Of a stretch of DNA of 64,000 nucleotides, positions 13,245 through 24,543 are shown in pieces. Made by a program: the position numbers and the translations under genes. The notes beneath the pieces were generated by a model. It did not search any database and had not been told where the DNA came from. It was given only the letters and a program-made list of their open reading frames with translations. The stretch comes from Sambucus nigra. Its lineage: Eukaryota > Streptophyta > Magnoliopsida > Dipsacales > Adoxaceae. The first letter of the stretch is position 1. The number at the start of each line of letters is the position of its first letter. Location of the stretch: positions 253,646,187 to 253,710,186 of the forward strand of contig OX422214.1 of assembly GCA_949130495.1 (NCBI GenBank), read 5' to 3'.

Positions 13245-13492
13245 TACTTTCCCCCTTGAAAAGGAATTTCGTCCTCGAAATTCGATGAAACCGAACACTC
13301 AAAATAAAATGCTACTCGTTCTATTTCCCAAAATCACACACTAAAGTCCTCAAATTAATTCTTAACATCCTCACCACGACGCTTAACACATCCTCAAAAT
13401 TTTCTATCTCCAAAGAAAACATGTCTAACCTGCATGCTAGACCCAATATCCAAGACTCAAGGGTTGTCGTATATCTAAGCTCTGATACCATT
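13245..13492 (-). mobile_element. Mini-element interior with primer site and polypurine tract
   Basis: 248 bases. The polypurine tract complement is at 13245-13258, next to the usual AATTTCGTCCTCGAAATTC. The primer-site complement GCTCTGATACCA is at 13479-13490, two bases from the right LTR. No reading frame of note. Confidence 0.9.
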
Positions 13493-14871
13493 TGTAACAC
13501 CCCGCCCGCCCGGGGAGAGCGAACGGAGCGCTACTATCGATAAAACAAAACAATTCCACAAATAACAAGGTATAGAGCATCTAATTCCCACAACAACAAG
13601 AGAAACCACAAATCTCAATCTCTTCAAATAAAAATACAACCAAGTCTCTCGAAACAAAAATAACTACAAATAAATCGCCAATGCTCTATACATCAAAATA
13701 ATACAATTCTTTCAACTTGTATTAAAAACTCTTCCCAAAATAATCCACGCTAAAATCAATCTCCAATAATCCATAGCGCCCAAATTCACGCTAACCTGCC
13801 AACTAAAAGAAAATATGGGGAAGTACAAAATACGATAGGAAAGATGCTCAATAAATATATTAGCGGTGAATAAAACGTAAGAACACGAGCACGAATATTC
13901 AAATTAAATGCAAATCTCAAAGCATTTATCAATAAATTTCTCAACAACACATCAATGGGTCACCAGGCCTCACCCCATCCGCATATGCTTTATAAGCCAT
14001 ACCCCGGGAAACAGGAATTTTGGCGGGTGCTCAACATCTGTGCCATATTAAAATCTCATGACAACATGCTCAACAACAATTTAATGATGCCACATGAATA
14101 AAAATAATTCAACAATTATTTCTCCAGTTTTCAAAGAATTTAACAATTCAAATATGAGTTCAATTAAACATGAAATCAACGGAATAACTCTCGAGAGATT
14201 TAAAGAGCATATTGTCTAAAACCCCATACCTCAAAAACATCGCACGAATTGCCACATAAATTCAGCCTCAAAATCTGATCGCATCATCATGTTCCTCTCG
14301 CAAAAATAATCAAATCATGTTCTAGCCCCAACACGAGATAATCCCAAATAGTCCTATTTTAAAAACTCAGAAAAATTAGCTCCAAAAATTATTCGAATTG
14401 TTGACCCGACTTCAGATTTGGATTCTACACGAAAAATTGAGTCAACTATGTGTTTTGAGTTTTTCTCAAATCTCATTCGAAGGCACTCAAAATGAATATA
14501 TAAAACACTCCAAAATGACTCTTCTCATTCCACTCGTTTTTGCCTCTTTGGATTTCGTTTTTGGCCTCTCTTTTTCAACTCCCTTTCCTTATAATCACCC
14601 ATAATATTCCTTATATAGCCTCTCTCTCAAACCCTACCTTGGTGCCTAAGCTAACGCATATTACTATATTGCCCTTTAATTTAAAATTGTTAACTTTACA
14701 TATTTAAACCATTATAAAATGTTCAAAAGCCAATTAAATTTGAATTTAAATATTCGATTCATTTCAAGTAAAAACAAATATAATGTCAAAATCCCGATTA
14801 ATAAAATAATAATTTTATTAAAATTATATACCTTATTCATAAAAAAGCCCTCAAAATTACAGGGTATTACA
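13493..14871 (-). mobile_element. Mini-element 5' LTR
   Basis: Right copy of the LTR, the same length as the left copy and nearly identical, including the terminal TGTAACACCCCG and GGGTATTACA. Confidence 0.9.
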
Positions 14872-15198
14872 TAAAATTATAGAAAAATTAATAGCTAGGA
14901 GTTCAAAAGATAACTATTATGAATGTGCAATTTAAGTTATGAGTTGAGATTTAAAGTGAAAATTTTGGGTGAAACATATTCAATTTAATTACGGACCAAG
15001 TGGGCGAGTCCGGGTATGCTAATAATTATAGGTAAATATAATTGGGGAAATTATGGAGACGAATGTATGACACATTGTGGGTGAATATGTAGGAACAAAA
15101 TTATTAAATGTAAAATGGACCAAGTGAGTGAGTCCGGGTATGTTGGTTAAGTGACACCAAAATATTTAATAAATTATTGAGAGAGAGTAATTAATTTG

Positions 15199-15866
15199 GA
15201 GTCGGTATATAGACTCGGGAAATATTAAGGTATGGGCCAAATGAGCGAGGCCGGGAATAATGGTTGGGTGACACCAAGTTATTAAATTAATAGGTGTGAT
15301 AATTAATTTAATTAGAGTCGGATTGTATACTCGGGTAGGATTAAATTAATAGGTGTGATAATTAATTTAATTAGAGTCGGATGGTAGACTCGGGTAGGAT
15401 TAAATTAATAATTGTAATAATTAATTTAATTAGAGTCGGATGGTAGACTCGGGTAGGATTAAATTAATAGGTGTGATAATTAATTGGAGTCGGATTGTAG
15501 ACTCAAGTAGGATTAAATTAATAAGTGTGTTAATTGATTATATTAGAGTCGGACCACAGACTCGAATTTGTGTTGATTAATTAATGTGTAAATTAATTAT
15601 ATTATAGTCGGACCACAGACTCAGATTTGTGATAATTAATTAATGGGTAAATTAATTAAATTAGAGTCGGACGATAGACTCGGGGCAGTATTAAATTAAT
15701 GGGTGAGTTAATTAATTTAAGTAGAGTCGGACCATAGACTCGGGGAAAGTATTATATTAATTGAGGCATGAATTAAATATATTAGAGTCGGACCATAGAC
15801 TCGGGAAGACGATAAATTATTAAGTGAGAAAATTAATTACGTTGAGTCGGTCCACAGACTCAGGGA
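15199..15866. repeat. Minisatellite, ~59-bp unit, 11 copies
   Basis: GAGTCGG words recur at about 15199, 15315, 15374, 15433, 15487, 15545, 15605, 15664, 15724, 15784 and 15844, mostly 58-60 bases apart. Each unit holds GAGTC...GACTC, a short inverted repeat, followed by an AT-rich spacer (TTAATTAATTTAATTA like). Left of it, three longer decayed copies of GGACCAAGTGAGTGAGTCCGG occur. Confidence 0.9.
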
Positions 15867-15941
15867 ATTACAGGCAGTGAACGGGATTTTTAGTACACGG
15901 TAAAGTCGGGGTTTATATTATATATATACGGTGTAGTGATA

Positions 15942-15942
<1 letters not shown>

Positions 15943-16016
<74 letters not shown>
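15943..16016. repeat. Compound (TA)n(TG)n microsatellite
   Basis: TA run to about 15984, then TG run to about 16010. Confidence 0.95.
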
Positions 16017-17283
16017 ATGTGTGTGATATTAAATATCAGTGACTAGATATTTATTCAATTTATATACTCTAATGCTATCAAGGGAGGTTGCTCGATGTGG
16101 GTGAATCCCCTAGCTTGAGGAGTAGGGCGAGTATATCCCCAGGTCATAGCGTTCGGTATATATGGGTGAGGGATTTATCTCACTTTTAGGGAAGGAATAT
16201 GACCGCCTCCACTACGTTTATATTTTTGGGCTAAGTTGGTGAGCGATTCAAACTTGGGGAAAATAGGTTTTGTGAGCACATCTAGTGAGATAGCATTTTA
16301 GAGGGAATCATCCGGTGAGGGTATACTCGAAGGGATGGATATACGTATGTTATATGTGTGGATTTTGTGGCAAAGGTACGTATATAATGGTAGTAAATAT
16401 TATATACGGGTAATAATACAGTTTGTGATGTATTTACTTTACATAACTTGTGATACAGTTATATGCTACTATTTAAGAGGAATTAATTAAGTTAATTATG
16501 AAATAACTTATAATTCAGGAATCATTATACTCGGGTTAGAGTAGTATGGCAAGGGAAGGTTATACCAGGACTAGTTGGACGGGGTAGCACAACTAGGTGG
16601 GGTTAAGGTAATCGGTAGGTGTACACAATAGTGGAGGGGTGAGAATGTCCACAAGGGAGTGCGGCACTAACTTAAATATGAATCGCATTCATGCATTTTA
16701 AATTACTGCAGTTAATTCACTTGCTAAATATTTTCAAAATATTCTAGGTTCTAACCCTTGCTATAAAACTATTTTCAAAACCTTTTAGGTGTCCAGCCAC
16801 AGGGACGCCAGGATTGATATTCTATTCCAGGGACACAGAGCTGCGGCATATGTGGATGCTAGCAGGAGTTTGGATTAGACGCATCATTCATTCATTCCTA
16901 GAGTAGGAATCACTCATCAGTTCCAGTTTTATTTAAGGCATGCCGCCCAGACTTTCAGTTCAGTTTTCAGATTTGTTTTATTCCGATGTTGAATATTGTA
17001 TTGGATTATTTTACTTTGGTGGTCGATGGTTTATTCGGCAAGTTGTGTAATTAATTATTTCAGTTGAGTTTTATTCAGTTGTGTGAACGGTTTATATTTA
17101 TTTCCGCATGTATTGTTTTGTTTAATTAAAAAGTTAAAATTTGGCACCAACTTTTGGAATACTAGGTGGTTAGTAAGTTTTAAAAAGTCTTCGACAGTGA
17201 TGCTAAGGATGATCCAACTGGGATTCCTGTTTTAATTTGGTATAGTACTGATCACCCGGTATTTTATTAGGTGGGGTGTCACA

Positions 17284-17959
17284 CGTAGGTATGTGCGTGA
17301 CCCATAGGTATGTGAGCTATGTTCCCCTCCATTATGTGTGTTTTGTATATATGGTTCGTGGGAGACTTCCGAACCGATAGTCCTTGTTTGTGTACGAGAG
17401 GTACCGGGACATGATAGCAGAGTATGCAATGCACTACTAGTATAGCCTTGGGGTGCTGTATTAGTATATATATAAATAGTGGTGGTTATTTATATATACT
17501 TGTGTTATACTTATAATGTGATAATTGTAGGCTATTAAGATTGGGTTAATGCATATATATAATAGTGAAAGATATATATATATATATATGCTTTTGGTAT
17601 ATCTAAAATGAGAAAATATCAGATAATTAAGATAGTGAAATCTTCAGTAATGCTGAATATTTGGCTTTAGTGTGATAACACTTGTTTAAAATGATAAATG
17701 TTGAGATCTAAAATCGGAATAATACTATGAGGGGTAGTTAGATGGATAAGCCTTTCACCTAGTTAGAAGTGTGTCAGATGGCTAGGTTGGATTAGATGTA
17801 CGTTAGGCGTGCACCCTAGTCTAGAGGTGAGAATCTCATGTGAGAGTTCGAACTAACATGCATATAATACTTGCTTTAATGCAGTTTTAAATACTTGCTA
17901 AAACAAACATTTTTACACATCGGGATCTGACCCGTCTCTTGCATTTCTTCTCTCTTTTG

Positions 17960-18001
<42 letters not shown>

Positions 18002-18502
18002 TGGTACAGGTGCCCAGCCGCTGGGACACCGGTTCTAGATACTTGGAGGGCTGCCGAGCTGCAGCTGTTGTGGAAGTTGCGAGTTATTTGAGATTAGACG
18101 CTTCTCTCATTTCATTCAGTTCCTAGTTCAGATATCTCAGTTAGGGCATGTGTCGCCAATCCTCATTAGTAAAGTTGTGCTCAGTTTACTTTGTAGTTCT
18201 TCTCTGTTAGTTTGAGTATTTATTATGGTTTGGTTTGTAATTGTAAACTGGAAGGTTTTATCTAGTCTTATCTAGTCAGCATTTAATTCTTATGTATGGT
18301 TTATAAATACATGTTCCGAATTTTGAAATTAATTGGTTTAAAGTTTAATTGGATTTTTTTTTGACACTAGCTTAATTAAATGTTAGGTAATTAATTGGAT
18401 TTAAGTTTTCGACAGTGATGCTAAGAATGAACCAACCGAACATTCTGTTATAAATTTTATAAAGGACTGATCACCCGATATTTAATTGGGCGGGGTGTCA
18501 CA
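17284..18502 (+). mobile_element. Solo LTR A, right part
   Basis: Begins with the duplicated target CGTAG and continues GTATGTGCGTGACCCAT as in the young element's LTR. It ends CGGGGTGTCACA. The next five bases, CTGCT, are a one-mismatch partner of CTTCT before 10032, the duplication made when A entered O1. Contains TA microsatellites at about 17574-17590 and 17960-17998. Confidence 0.85.
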
Positions 18503-18792
18503 CTGCTTTGGTTGCTTAATCACCCATTTACCCACTTACTTTACCTTTGTCTTTACCTTACGGACAATAATTAATGACACATTTACTGGTCCATTTTAAC
18601 CTTTATCGGAATCTTTATTCATTCATCCAAGTTTGGTTGTATTAACACATTTCACTACACAACCCATTTCTTGACAAGTTCCTTATTCCTTTATCTTTTC
18701 TAGGAATTTTTCAAATACTTCATACTTCAAAGGGCTCCACAATACCGACTATGCACACCATATGCTCTGGACAGTTATTTTGGGCCGTTCAC
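18503..18792. mobile_element. Old LTR O1, fragment 2
   Basis: Aligns with about 52268-52552 of O2 (CACCCATTTACCCACTTACT; CCTTATTCCTTTATCTTTTC). It ends with the TTCAC target site of the next insertion. Confidence 0.8.
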
Positions 18793-20324
18793 TGATTAGG
18801 CACATATTCTTCACATTTATCCCCTTAATTTCGGTATTTTTATGATCCTGTGCAGTGTAAATAGCTTGGATTTGTCTCGTATTTATGATAATAACCTATT
18901 TTGGCAATTATTTCGTGTTTTGTGTATTTCTCATGTGTTTTACAGGTATTTCATGCAAATTGGTGCGAAAGAGAATGCAAAACAGTGAAAGAAACTAAGA
19001 AATGGGGAGTTCAAGGGCATTTTTGTAATTTTTCAGCCTTAGTCCGGAGGTGGGTCCAATTGGAAAGTTGAAAATCTCTAAATTACAAGAATATTGGAAA
19101 AAACGGCACCCCAATCCGAGCTACGGTGAAGAAGTTATGCCCATTTAAAGTTGGAGACAGAAAGTCAAAAGTTGAAATTAATTATGGAAGCTGAAGAGAC
19201 AACTCTTGAAATTTCTTGTTTAGTTCATTTTTATTAGTTGTAAAACGTGGAGATGCATGGGAAGAGTCTCATTTAGGTATATTAAAAGGGTAAAACGTGG
19301 AGAGGCATGGGAAAAGTCATTTTTGAGATCTATAAAAGGCCAAGCCCTACATCCTTCCAAAGGAGTTGAATTCTAAAGAGAGGGAGTCGAATTCTAGAGA
19401 GTAGAATAGAATTTTAGAGAGAGAAAGTCAGATTTTAGAGGGTCTTTTTAGTTTTCTTTGGTAGAAATTTTCATAAACCCTAGTTTTTGAAGTTTGTCTA
19501 CTATTCAAGATTCAAAGTTCTATTCAAGATTCATCATTCATCCATTGCAAGTAATTTTCATTTATTGTTTTTACTGCTTTCCTAGTTAGTTTAATTAATT
19601 GTTGATTTCTAGTTTTCCATTCTCAATTCAAGTCATGTTCTCAATTTTCTAGAGTTAGTTATGAATTCCTACACTTTAATTTGTAAGTTTTATTTTGATT
19701 TCATCATGTTAAGCTATGTTTTTAAGGGTTGGGATGCATGAACCCATCCCAATGTAAATTACTTATGTAGAAAATAGAATTTAAATTAAAAATTTGAAAG
19801 AGTCGTGCGAAATAATTTTACAACCATTGTAGATCTTTTAATCTCTCTTGCCCTAGGTACTTGGGATGTTTAAGAATACGATGTGCGTAAAATTATTTAT
19901 CACCGCTTTATATTTACCTTTGATTTCATATGATGAGGGCTAGATCCTTCATATATGTAATGCTTAGGATCTATAAAGACTGGATTCATTCAAATTTACA
20001 ATTTACAATTCTAGGTTTCTATACGGTAAATTACTAGGGTTAGGGGGATTGTATTCCAACCTACTTTCTCATTAATCTTAATTAATTTAACTTCTTTATT
20101 TACTTATTTTTTTTCCTATTCAACCATCATCATCTTTTTCATTTTTTCTTTAGAGATAATAAATCAATTAAATTCTATCAACCATTCCCTGTGGATTCAA
20201 TAACCAGACTCGACACTATACTCCTTAAGAGTGTAATTACAAGTTTAGGTTTTTTTGTATTGAGGTTGGAAGCCGATAACAACGACTAGCGTATTACACG
20301 GACGCTCGGTTTTCCACTCGATCA
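18793..20324 (+). mobile_element. 5' LTR of the Athila/Tat-like element
   Basis: Starts TGATTAGG and ends CACTCGATCA, so the ends TGAT/ATCA are mirror-complementary. From 19011 on it repeats nearly exactly at 22041-23355. Confidence 0.85.
19241..19339 (+). promoter_or_regulatory. Duplicated LTR promoter block with TATA box
   Basis: A ~50-base block beginning TAAAACGTGGAGATGCATGG occurs twice in tandem. The first copy ends TATATTAAAAGG; the second ends TATAAAAGG (19331-19339), a good plant TATA box. The same pair stands at 22271-22369 in the 3' LTR. Transcription would start about 30 bases later, near CCTACATCC. Confidence 0.6.
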
Positions 20325-20327
20325 AAA

Positions 20328-20346
20328 TGGCGCTGTTGCCGGGGAA
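20328..20346 (+). other. Primer binding site, tRNA-Asp type
   Basis: TGGCGCTGTTGCCGGGGAA, three bases after the LTR end. One base differs from the TGGCGCCGTTGCCGGGGA used by Athila-type elements. Confidence 0.8.
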
Positions 20347-20510
20347 TGTTTTGTTATAGATTATAATTGATTTACTATTTCAAAAGATTTTTTTTCTTTG
20401 GATTTTTTTAACCTTTTTTGTAGCCTTGCACAATTGAGCGCCAAGAAACGTTGAATCCTCAACCGCACACCTTTGTACTCAAATTTCCATTTACATACTA
20501 TTCGGTAATC

Positions 20511-21601
20511 ATGTCTTTTCATGGTGAGTTCGGTAATTATAATGGTTCATATGGTAATCGTTTTCAAAATTTTTAGTCTCAAGAGTCCGCGGCTCGACCT
20601 ATTACCATTCGTGAGGCCATTCTAACTCTGGAGTATGAAAGGCTTGAAAATGAATATCGGAGAGAAATTTATATTAAACATTCTCAAGAATCTATGCCTC
20701 GACCTACTACCATGGGTGAGGCCTTTCTAAATCTTGCGTATGAAAAGCTTGAAAACGAATATCGAAAAAAAATCATTTTGGGGAATTCGATGAAGATTTT
20801 TCTTCCGATATTTGTGAAACTATAGAAGGTTTTCAACCAAATGAGGAATCCGAGGTTTTAGAGCCAAGGGATCCTACTTTGGAAGAAAACACGCTTTTTC
20901 TAACCAAAAGAGTATTGCATTTTATTTCCACCCAAAGCAAAAAGAATATCGATTATGGTCTTGTGAAGGAAATGGTCTCACTTTGCGATGATGTGCGTTC
21001 TATTTTGGAAAACAAAGAGGAGGTTGAGACTTGTGTGTCACCTCAAATTTTTTAAGAACATCTCATTGAAAGTGAGTCTTGCTCCCTTGAAATTCAATAT
21101 CTAAGTGATGGTGAATCACTTGAGATTGAGTTTATTTCATCACCATTTTCGTTCACGGTTATTGAACCATTAGAAGTACCGCTAGATTCCTATGAGTCGG
21201 TTGAAAATTCTGAAACGTTTACACCTTTTACCGACAAAGACACATTGCTAGAATTGTTTTCTAATATGGACTGTTCCTTTTTGTGTGCCCCTCTCCCCAT
21301 ACTACTTGAAAAATCTTTGGGAGGTGATTATATTTTTCTTGGATCTCAATTGTACTTGTCCCACCTAGCACCCAAACCCCCTATCATCCCATTAAATTTT
21401 TTAATTGGTGATGGTTCATTTTCTCCATATCACACATGCCTTCCATTTTTCAAACGGAATTCTTATTTTTCGAGAGGCATGCTTTATAGTGAGGGTACAC
21501 TATTAATCCCTCAAAGTCAAATTGTATTTTGGGTGGACCCTCAAATTTTTCGACTTCTAGTGTATAACTTATTAGAAGTTCAAATCGTAGGTTGTACATA
21601 A
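20511..21601 (+). pseudogene. Unknown protein frame of the Athila/Tat-like element, broken
   Basis: An ATG at 20511 opens MSFHGEFGNYNG, followed by a TAG at 20574. The frame then reads on through two similar blocks of about 45 residues, each with a GEAFLNL/REAILTL word and YEKLENEYR/YERLENEYR. A run of eight A (20765-20772) shifts the frame by one. The following frame (from 20774) is acidic (DEDFSSDICETIEGF, NKEEVETC), has one TAA at 21053, and continues to 21601, where it becomes hydrophobic and aromatic (PYHTCLPFFKRNSYF). I recognise no gag, protease, reverse transcriptase or integrase motif. It occupies the place where gag should be. It could be an accessory frame of a non-autonomous family. 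The stretch 21245-21601 is open for 118 codons. Confidence 0.5.
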
Positions 21602-22040
21602 TTAGCTTTTTTTTTTTTTTTTTTTTATAGTTTAGAGTAATTAGTTAATGTTTTTGTTATTCTTTTTGCTATGCTTGGTTCTAACATGTTTTATAGATTC
21701 AATGGACTCGCACTCATCAAGGATCGCTCCGTTTGGGTAATATCTTTATTTTCCTCTCTTTATGTTGTGTTCTTGATTCGCATTGAGGACAATGCAACAT
21801 TTAAGTTAGGGGGTGTGGGATATTCTTCCCGTTTATTGTTTAGATTCATTGATTCGATCACATGTTCTTTCCAAGTGTGTTTTTTTTAGAAAATTTCAAA
21901 AAAAAAATTGAAAATTTTTGAAAAAAAGCCAAAAATATTTTTCTTCAAAATAAATAAAAATTGGAATCTAAAATTTTCAAAAATGTCACCTTTATTCTAT
22001 TTAAAGTCTCAAGGGCATTTTTAAGGGCATTTTCATAATT
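21602..22040 (+). mobile_element. 3' non-coding interior of the Athila/Tat-like element
   Basis: Includes a T run, then CATTGAGGACAATGC followed by AAGTTAGGGGGTGTGGGA (21781-21823), which resembles the purine-rich 3' region upstream of the LTR in many plant Athila/Tat elements. An A-rich stretch follows, then three short CAAGGGCATTTT repeats at the junction with the truncated LTR. The open frame at 21671-21889 has no recognisable motif. Confidence 0.6.
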
Positions 22041-23355
22041 TCAAGGGCATTATCATAATTTTGTAGCTTTAGTCCGGAGGTGGGTCCAATTGGAAAGTTT
22101 AAAATCTCTAAATTACAAGAATATTAGAAAAAACGGCACCCCAATCTGAGCTACGGTGAAGAAGTTATGCCCATTTAAAGTTGGAGACAAAAAGTCAAAA
22201 GTTGAAATTAATTATAGAAGCTGAAGAGACAACTCTTGAAATTTCTTGTTTAATTCATTTTTATTAGTTGTAAAACATGGAGATGCATGGGAAGAGTCTC
22301 ATTTAGGTATATTAAAAGGGTAAAACGTGGAGAGGCATGGGAAAAGTCATTTTTGAGATCTATAAAAGGCCAATCCCTACATCCTTCCAAAGGAGTTGAA
22401 TTCTAGAGAGAGGGAGTCGAATTCTAGAGAGTAGAATAGAATTTTAGAGAGAGAAAGTCAGATTTTAGAGGGTCTTTTTAGTTTTCTTTGGTAGAAATTT
22501 TCATAAACCCTAGTTTTTAAAGTTTGTCTACTATTCAAGATTCAAAGTTCTATTCAAGATTCATCATTCATCCATTGCAAGTAATTTTAATTTATTGTTT
22601 TTACTGCTTTCCTAGTTAGTTTAATTAATTGTTGATTTCTAGTTTTCCATTCCCAATTCAAGTCATGTTCTCAATTTTCTAGAGTTAGTTATGAATTCCT
22701 ACACTTTAATTTGTAAGTTTTATTTTGATTTCATCATGTTAAGCTAAGTTTTTAAGGGTTGAGATGCATGAACCCATCCCAATGTAAATTACTTATGTAG
22801 AAAATAGAATTTAAATTAAAAATTTGAAAGAGTCGTGCGAAATTTTTTTACAACCATTGTAGATCTTTTAATCTCTCTTGCCCTAGGTACTTGGGATGTT
22901 TAAGAATACGATGTGCGTAAAATTATTTATCACCGCTTTATATTTACCTTTGATTTCATATGATGAGGGCTAGATCCTTCATATATGTAATGCTTAGGAT
23001 CTATAAAGACTGGATTCATTCAAATTTACAATTTACAATTCTATGTTTCTATACGGTAAATTACTAGGGTTAGGGGGATTGTATTCTAACCTACTTTCTC
23101 ATTAATCTTAATTAATTTAACTTCTTTATTTACTTAATTTTTTTTCCTATTCAACCATCATCATCTTTTTCATTTTTTCTTTAGAGGTAATAAATCAATT
23201 AAATTTTATCAACCATTCCCTGTGGATTCGATACCCAGACTCGACACTATACTCCTTAAGAGTGTAATTACAAGTTTAGGTTTTTTTGTATTGAGGTTGG
23301 AAGCCGATAACAACGACTAGCGTATTACACGGACGCTCGGTTTTCCACTCGATCA
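22041..23355 (+). mobile_element. Truncated 3' LTR of the Athila/Tat-like element
   Basis: Matches 19011-20324 almost base for base, but the first ~218 bases of the LTR are missing. Ends GATCA before the TTCAC duplication. Confidence 0.85.
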
Positions 23356-23870
23356 TTCACTCTTGGGCCTCGAACCTTCCTTAATCTTCCCGATGTCATC
23401 CGAGTTCCTTTTAATGTGTTTTAATATTTTACAACTGTCCACATTACTCCACTTTTTCTTTTTATCCAGCCGAAGCCAAAACCCGAGGTTACACCCCAAC
23501 TTATGTTACACTTTGAAATTTTACCATTTCATGTCCTTTACACTTTAATCTCGATTTCATTCCGAAAATCATATTTATTTACGACCACTTTGTGTAAAAC
23601 CTTTTCCAATATTTTTAGTTCATAAAAATGTTCCACTTTAAGTAAAATTACCATTTGTTTCCAAAATCACCATTTACTCTATTTCTACAAGTGTTAATTT
23701 TTCTCAAAACACTATTAAGTTAGCCACCCTAACTTCTTAAGTGTTTAAACACCTTAACAACTCTTTAAACTTGGAGTAATATTCTTCTTAATTGGAAACA
23801 CCTTTATCTCATTAATTCCTTTTGAATTTCATTAGTGTTAATCTTTTACAACATTATTAATTCACACATC
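23356..23870. mobile_element. Old LTR O1, fragment 3
   Basis: Aligns with about 52548-53067 of O2 (GAGTTCCTTTTAATGTGTTT; ACACCCCAACTT; TGACCACTTTGTGTAA). It stops at the copia LTR. The continuation on the far side of the copia was not found. Confidence 0.8.
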
Positions 23871-24543
23871 TGTTGGAGTGAAAGTCCAAGGGGAGAGATA
23901 AGGATGTGGCTCCTAATGGGCTTGAGAAAACCTAATCCTTCAAGATCCTAATCCCAGTCCCTTAATTATAATTAATATCACTAAATAATTATAATACCCA
24001 ATCTATGAAGATTATTGATCCAATAATAAATCTCACCCAAAAGGTCAATGAAATAAATAACTAGTGCATGTGTCCACTAATCATACCCAGATTAAGAGCC
24101 TTAAGTACACCAAAAAATCACGAGTTTTACATTGTCTTATAATATCAGTATAAAGACAATGACCTCAAGGTGGTCCCATTCAATACACAAAAAGTGTACT
24201 AGCACAATAAGTTGAAACTGTATAGTTTCCCGTAATCAAGATAGACTTACTAAAATATTGTGCTACAGCTCTACTAATGGTGTGTCCAGTTCCATCTAAG
24301 ACTGTGAACGATAAAACTTATATTCTATAAGAACTGGAGATCTGATCCTCTGTGTGTAAATTGTACTCTACACACCAAAACACCTACTGAGCAGAATTAA
24401 AGACATCGACAATATATAAAATAATGCAAAGATTATGTCCATACATGATTCTCGTTAAAACATGAAAGATTGATTTTGTTTTAACAATAAATCCATAACT
24501 TAAACCATTACATAAAGCTTGATTTTAGTCTACTTCTCTAAAA
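23871..24543 (-). mobile_element. 3' LTR of copia element
   Basis: Read on the minus strand it follows GTCTAAGTGGGATA, the usual copia polypurine word, and ends CACTCCAACA. Its canonical TG start has become TT. The bases just left (ACATC) would be the target duplication. No matching 5' LTR was found by eye in the window. Confidence 0.7.

Larger units (their letters stand above)
11866..14871 (-). mobile_element. Non-coding mini LTR retrotransposon
   Basis: Two direct LTRs of exactly 1,379 bases flank an interior of only 248 bases. The interior still has, on the minus strand, a tRNA-iMet type primer site (complement GCTCTGATACCA) and a polypurine tract (complement TACTTTCCCCCTTG), so the element has all cis signals and no genes. 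It must use proteins of an autonomous partner. The LTR end, GGGGTGTTACA on the minus strand, resembles Tekay-type LTR ends. The LTRs differ at only a few dozen positions by eye. Flanks do not match: CGTAG on the left, TAAAA on the right. Confidence 0.9.
14872..17283 (+). mobile_element. Partial LTR B (5' end missing)
   Basis: It ends with the conserved LTR terminus (CGACAGTGATGCT, then GGTGGGGTGTCACA) and contains a GGTGTCC...GGGACGCC hairpin near 16787. The five bases after it, CGTAG (17284-17288), equal the five bases before 11866. So the composite 11866-17283 occupies a single insertion site in LTR A, but B's own start has been replaced by the mini-element. Confidence 0.8.
18793..23355 (+). 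mobile_element. Athila/Tat-like LTR element, deletion derivative
   Basis: Flanked by the duplication TTCAC (18788-18792 and 23356-23360). It has a 5' LTR of 1,532 bases, a tRNA-Asp type primer site, ~1.7 kb of interior with one unusual open frame, and a 3' LTR lacking its first ~218 bases. No gag, protease, reverse transcriptase or integrase is recognisable. The polypurine tract and the start of the 3' LTR were removed by a deletion, so it cannot be copied in its present form. Confidence 0.85.

Noticed and set aside
11844..13657. Two nearly identical 60-residue minus-strand frames
   Set aside because: Same position in the two LTRs of the mini-element; non-coding LTR sequence.
21671..21889. 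72-codon frame as a small gene
   Set aside because: Lies in the 3' non-coding part of the Athila/Tat-like element around a purine-rich motif; no recognisable domain.
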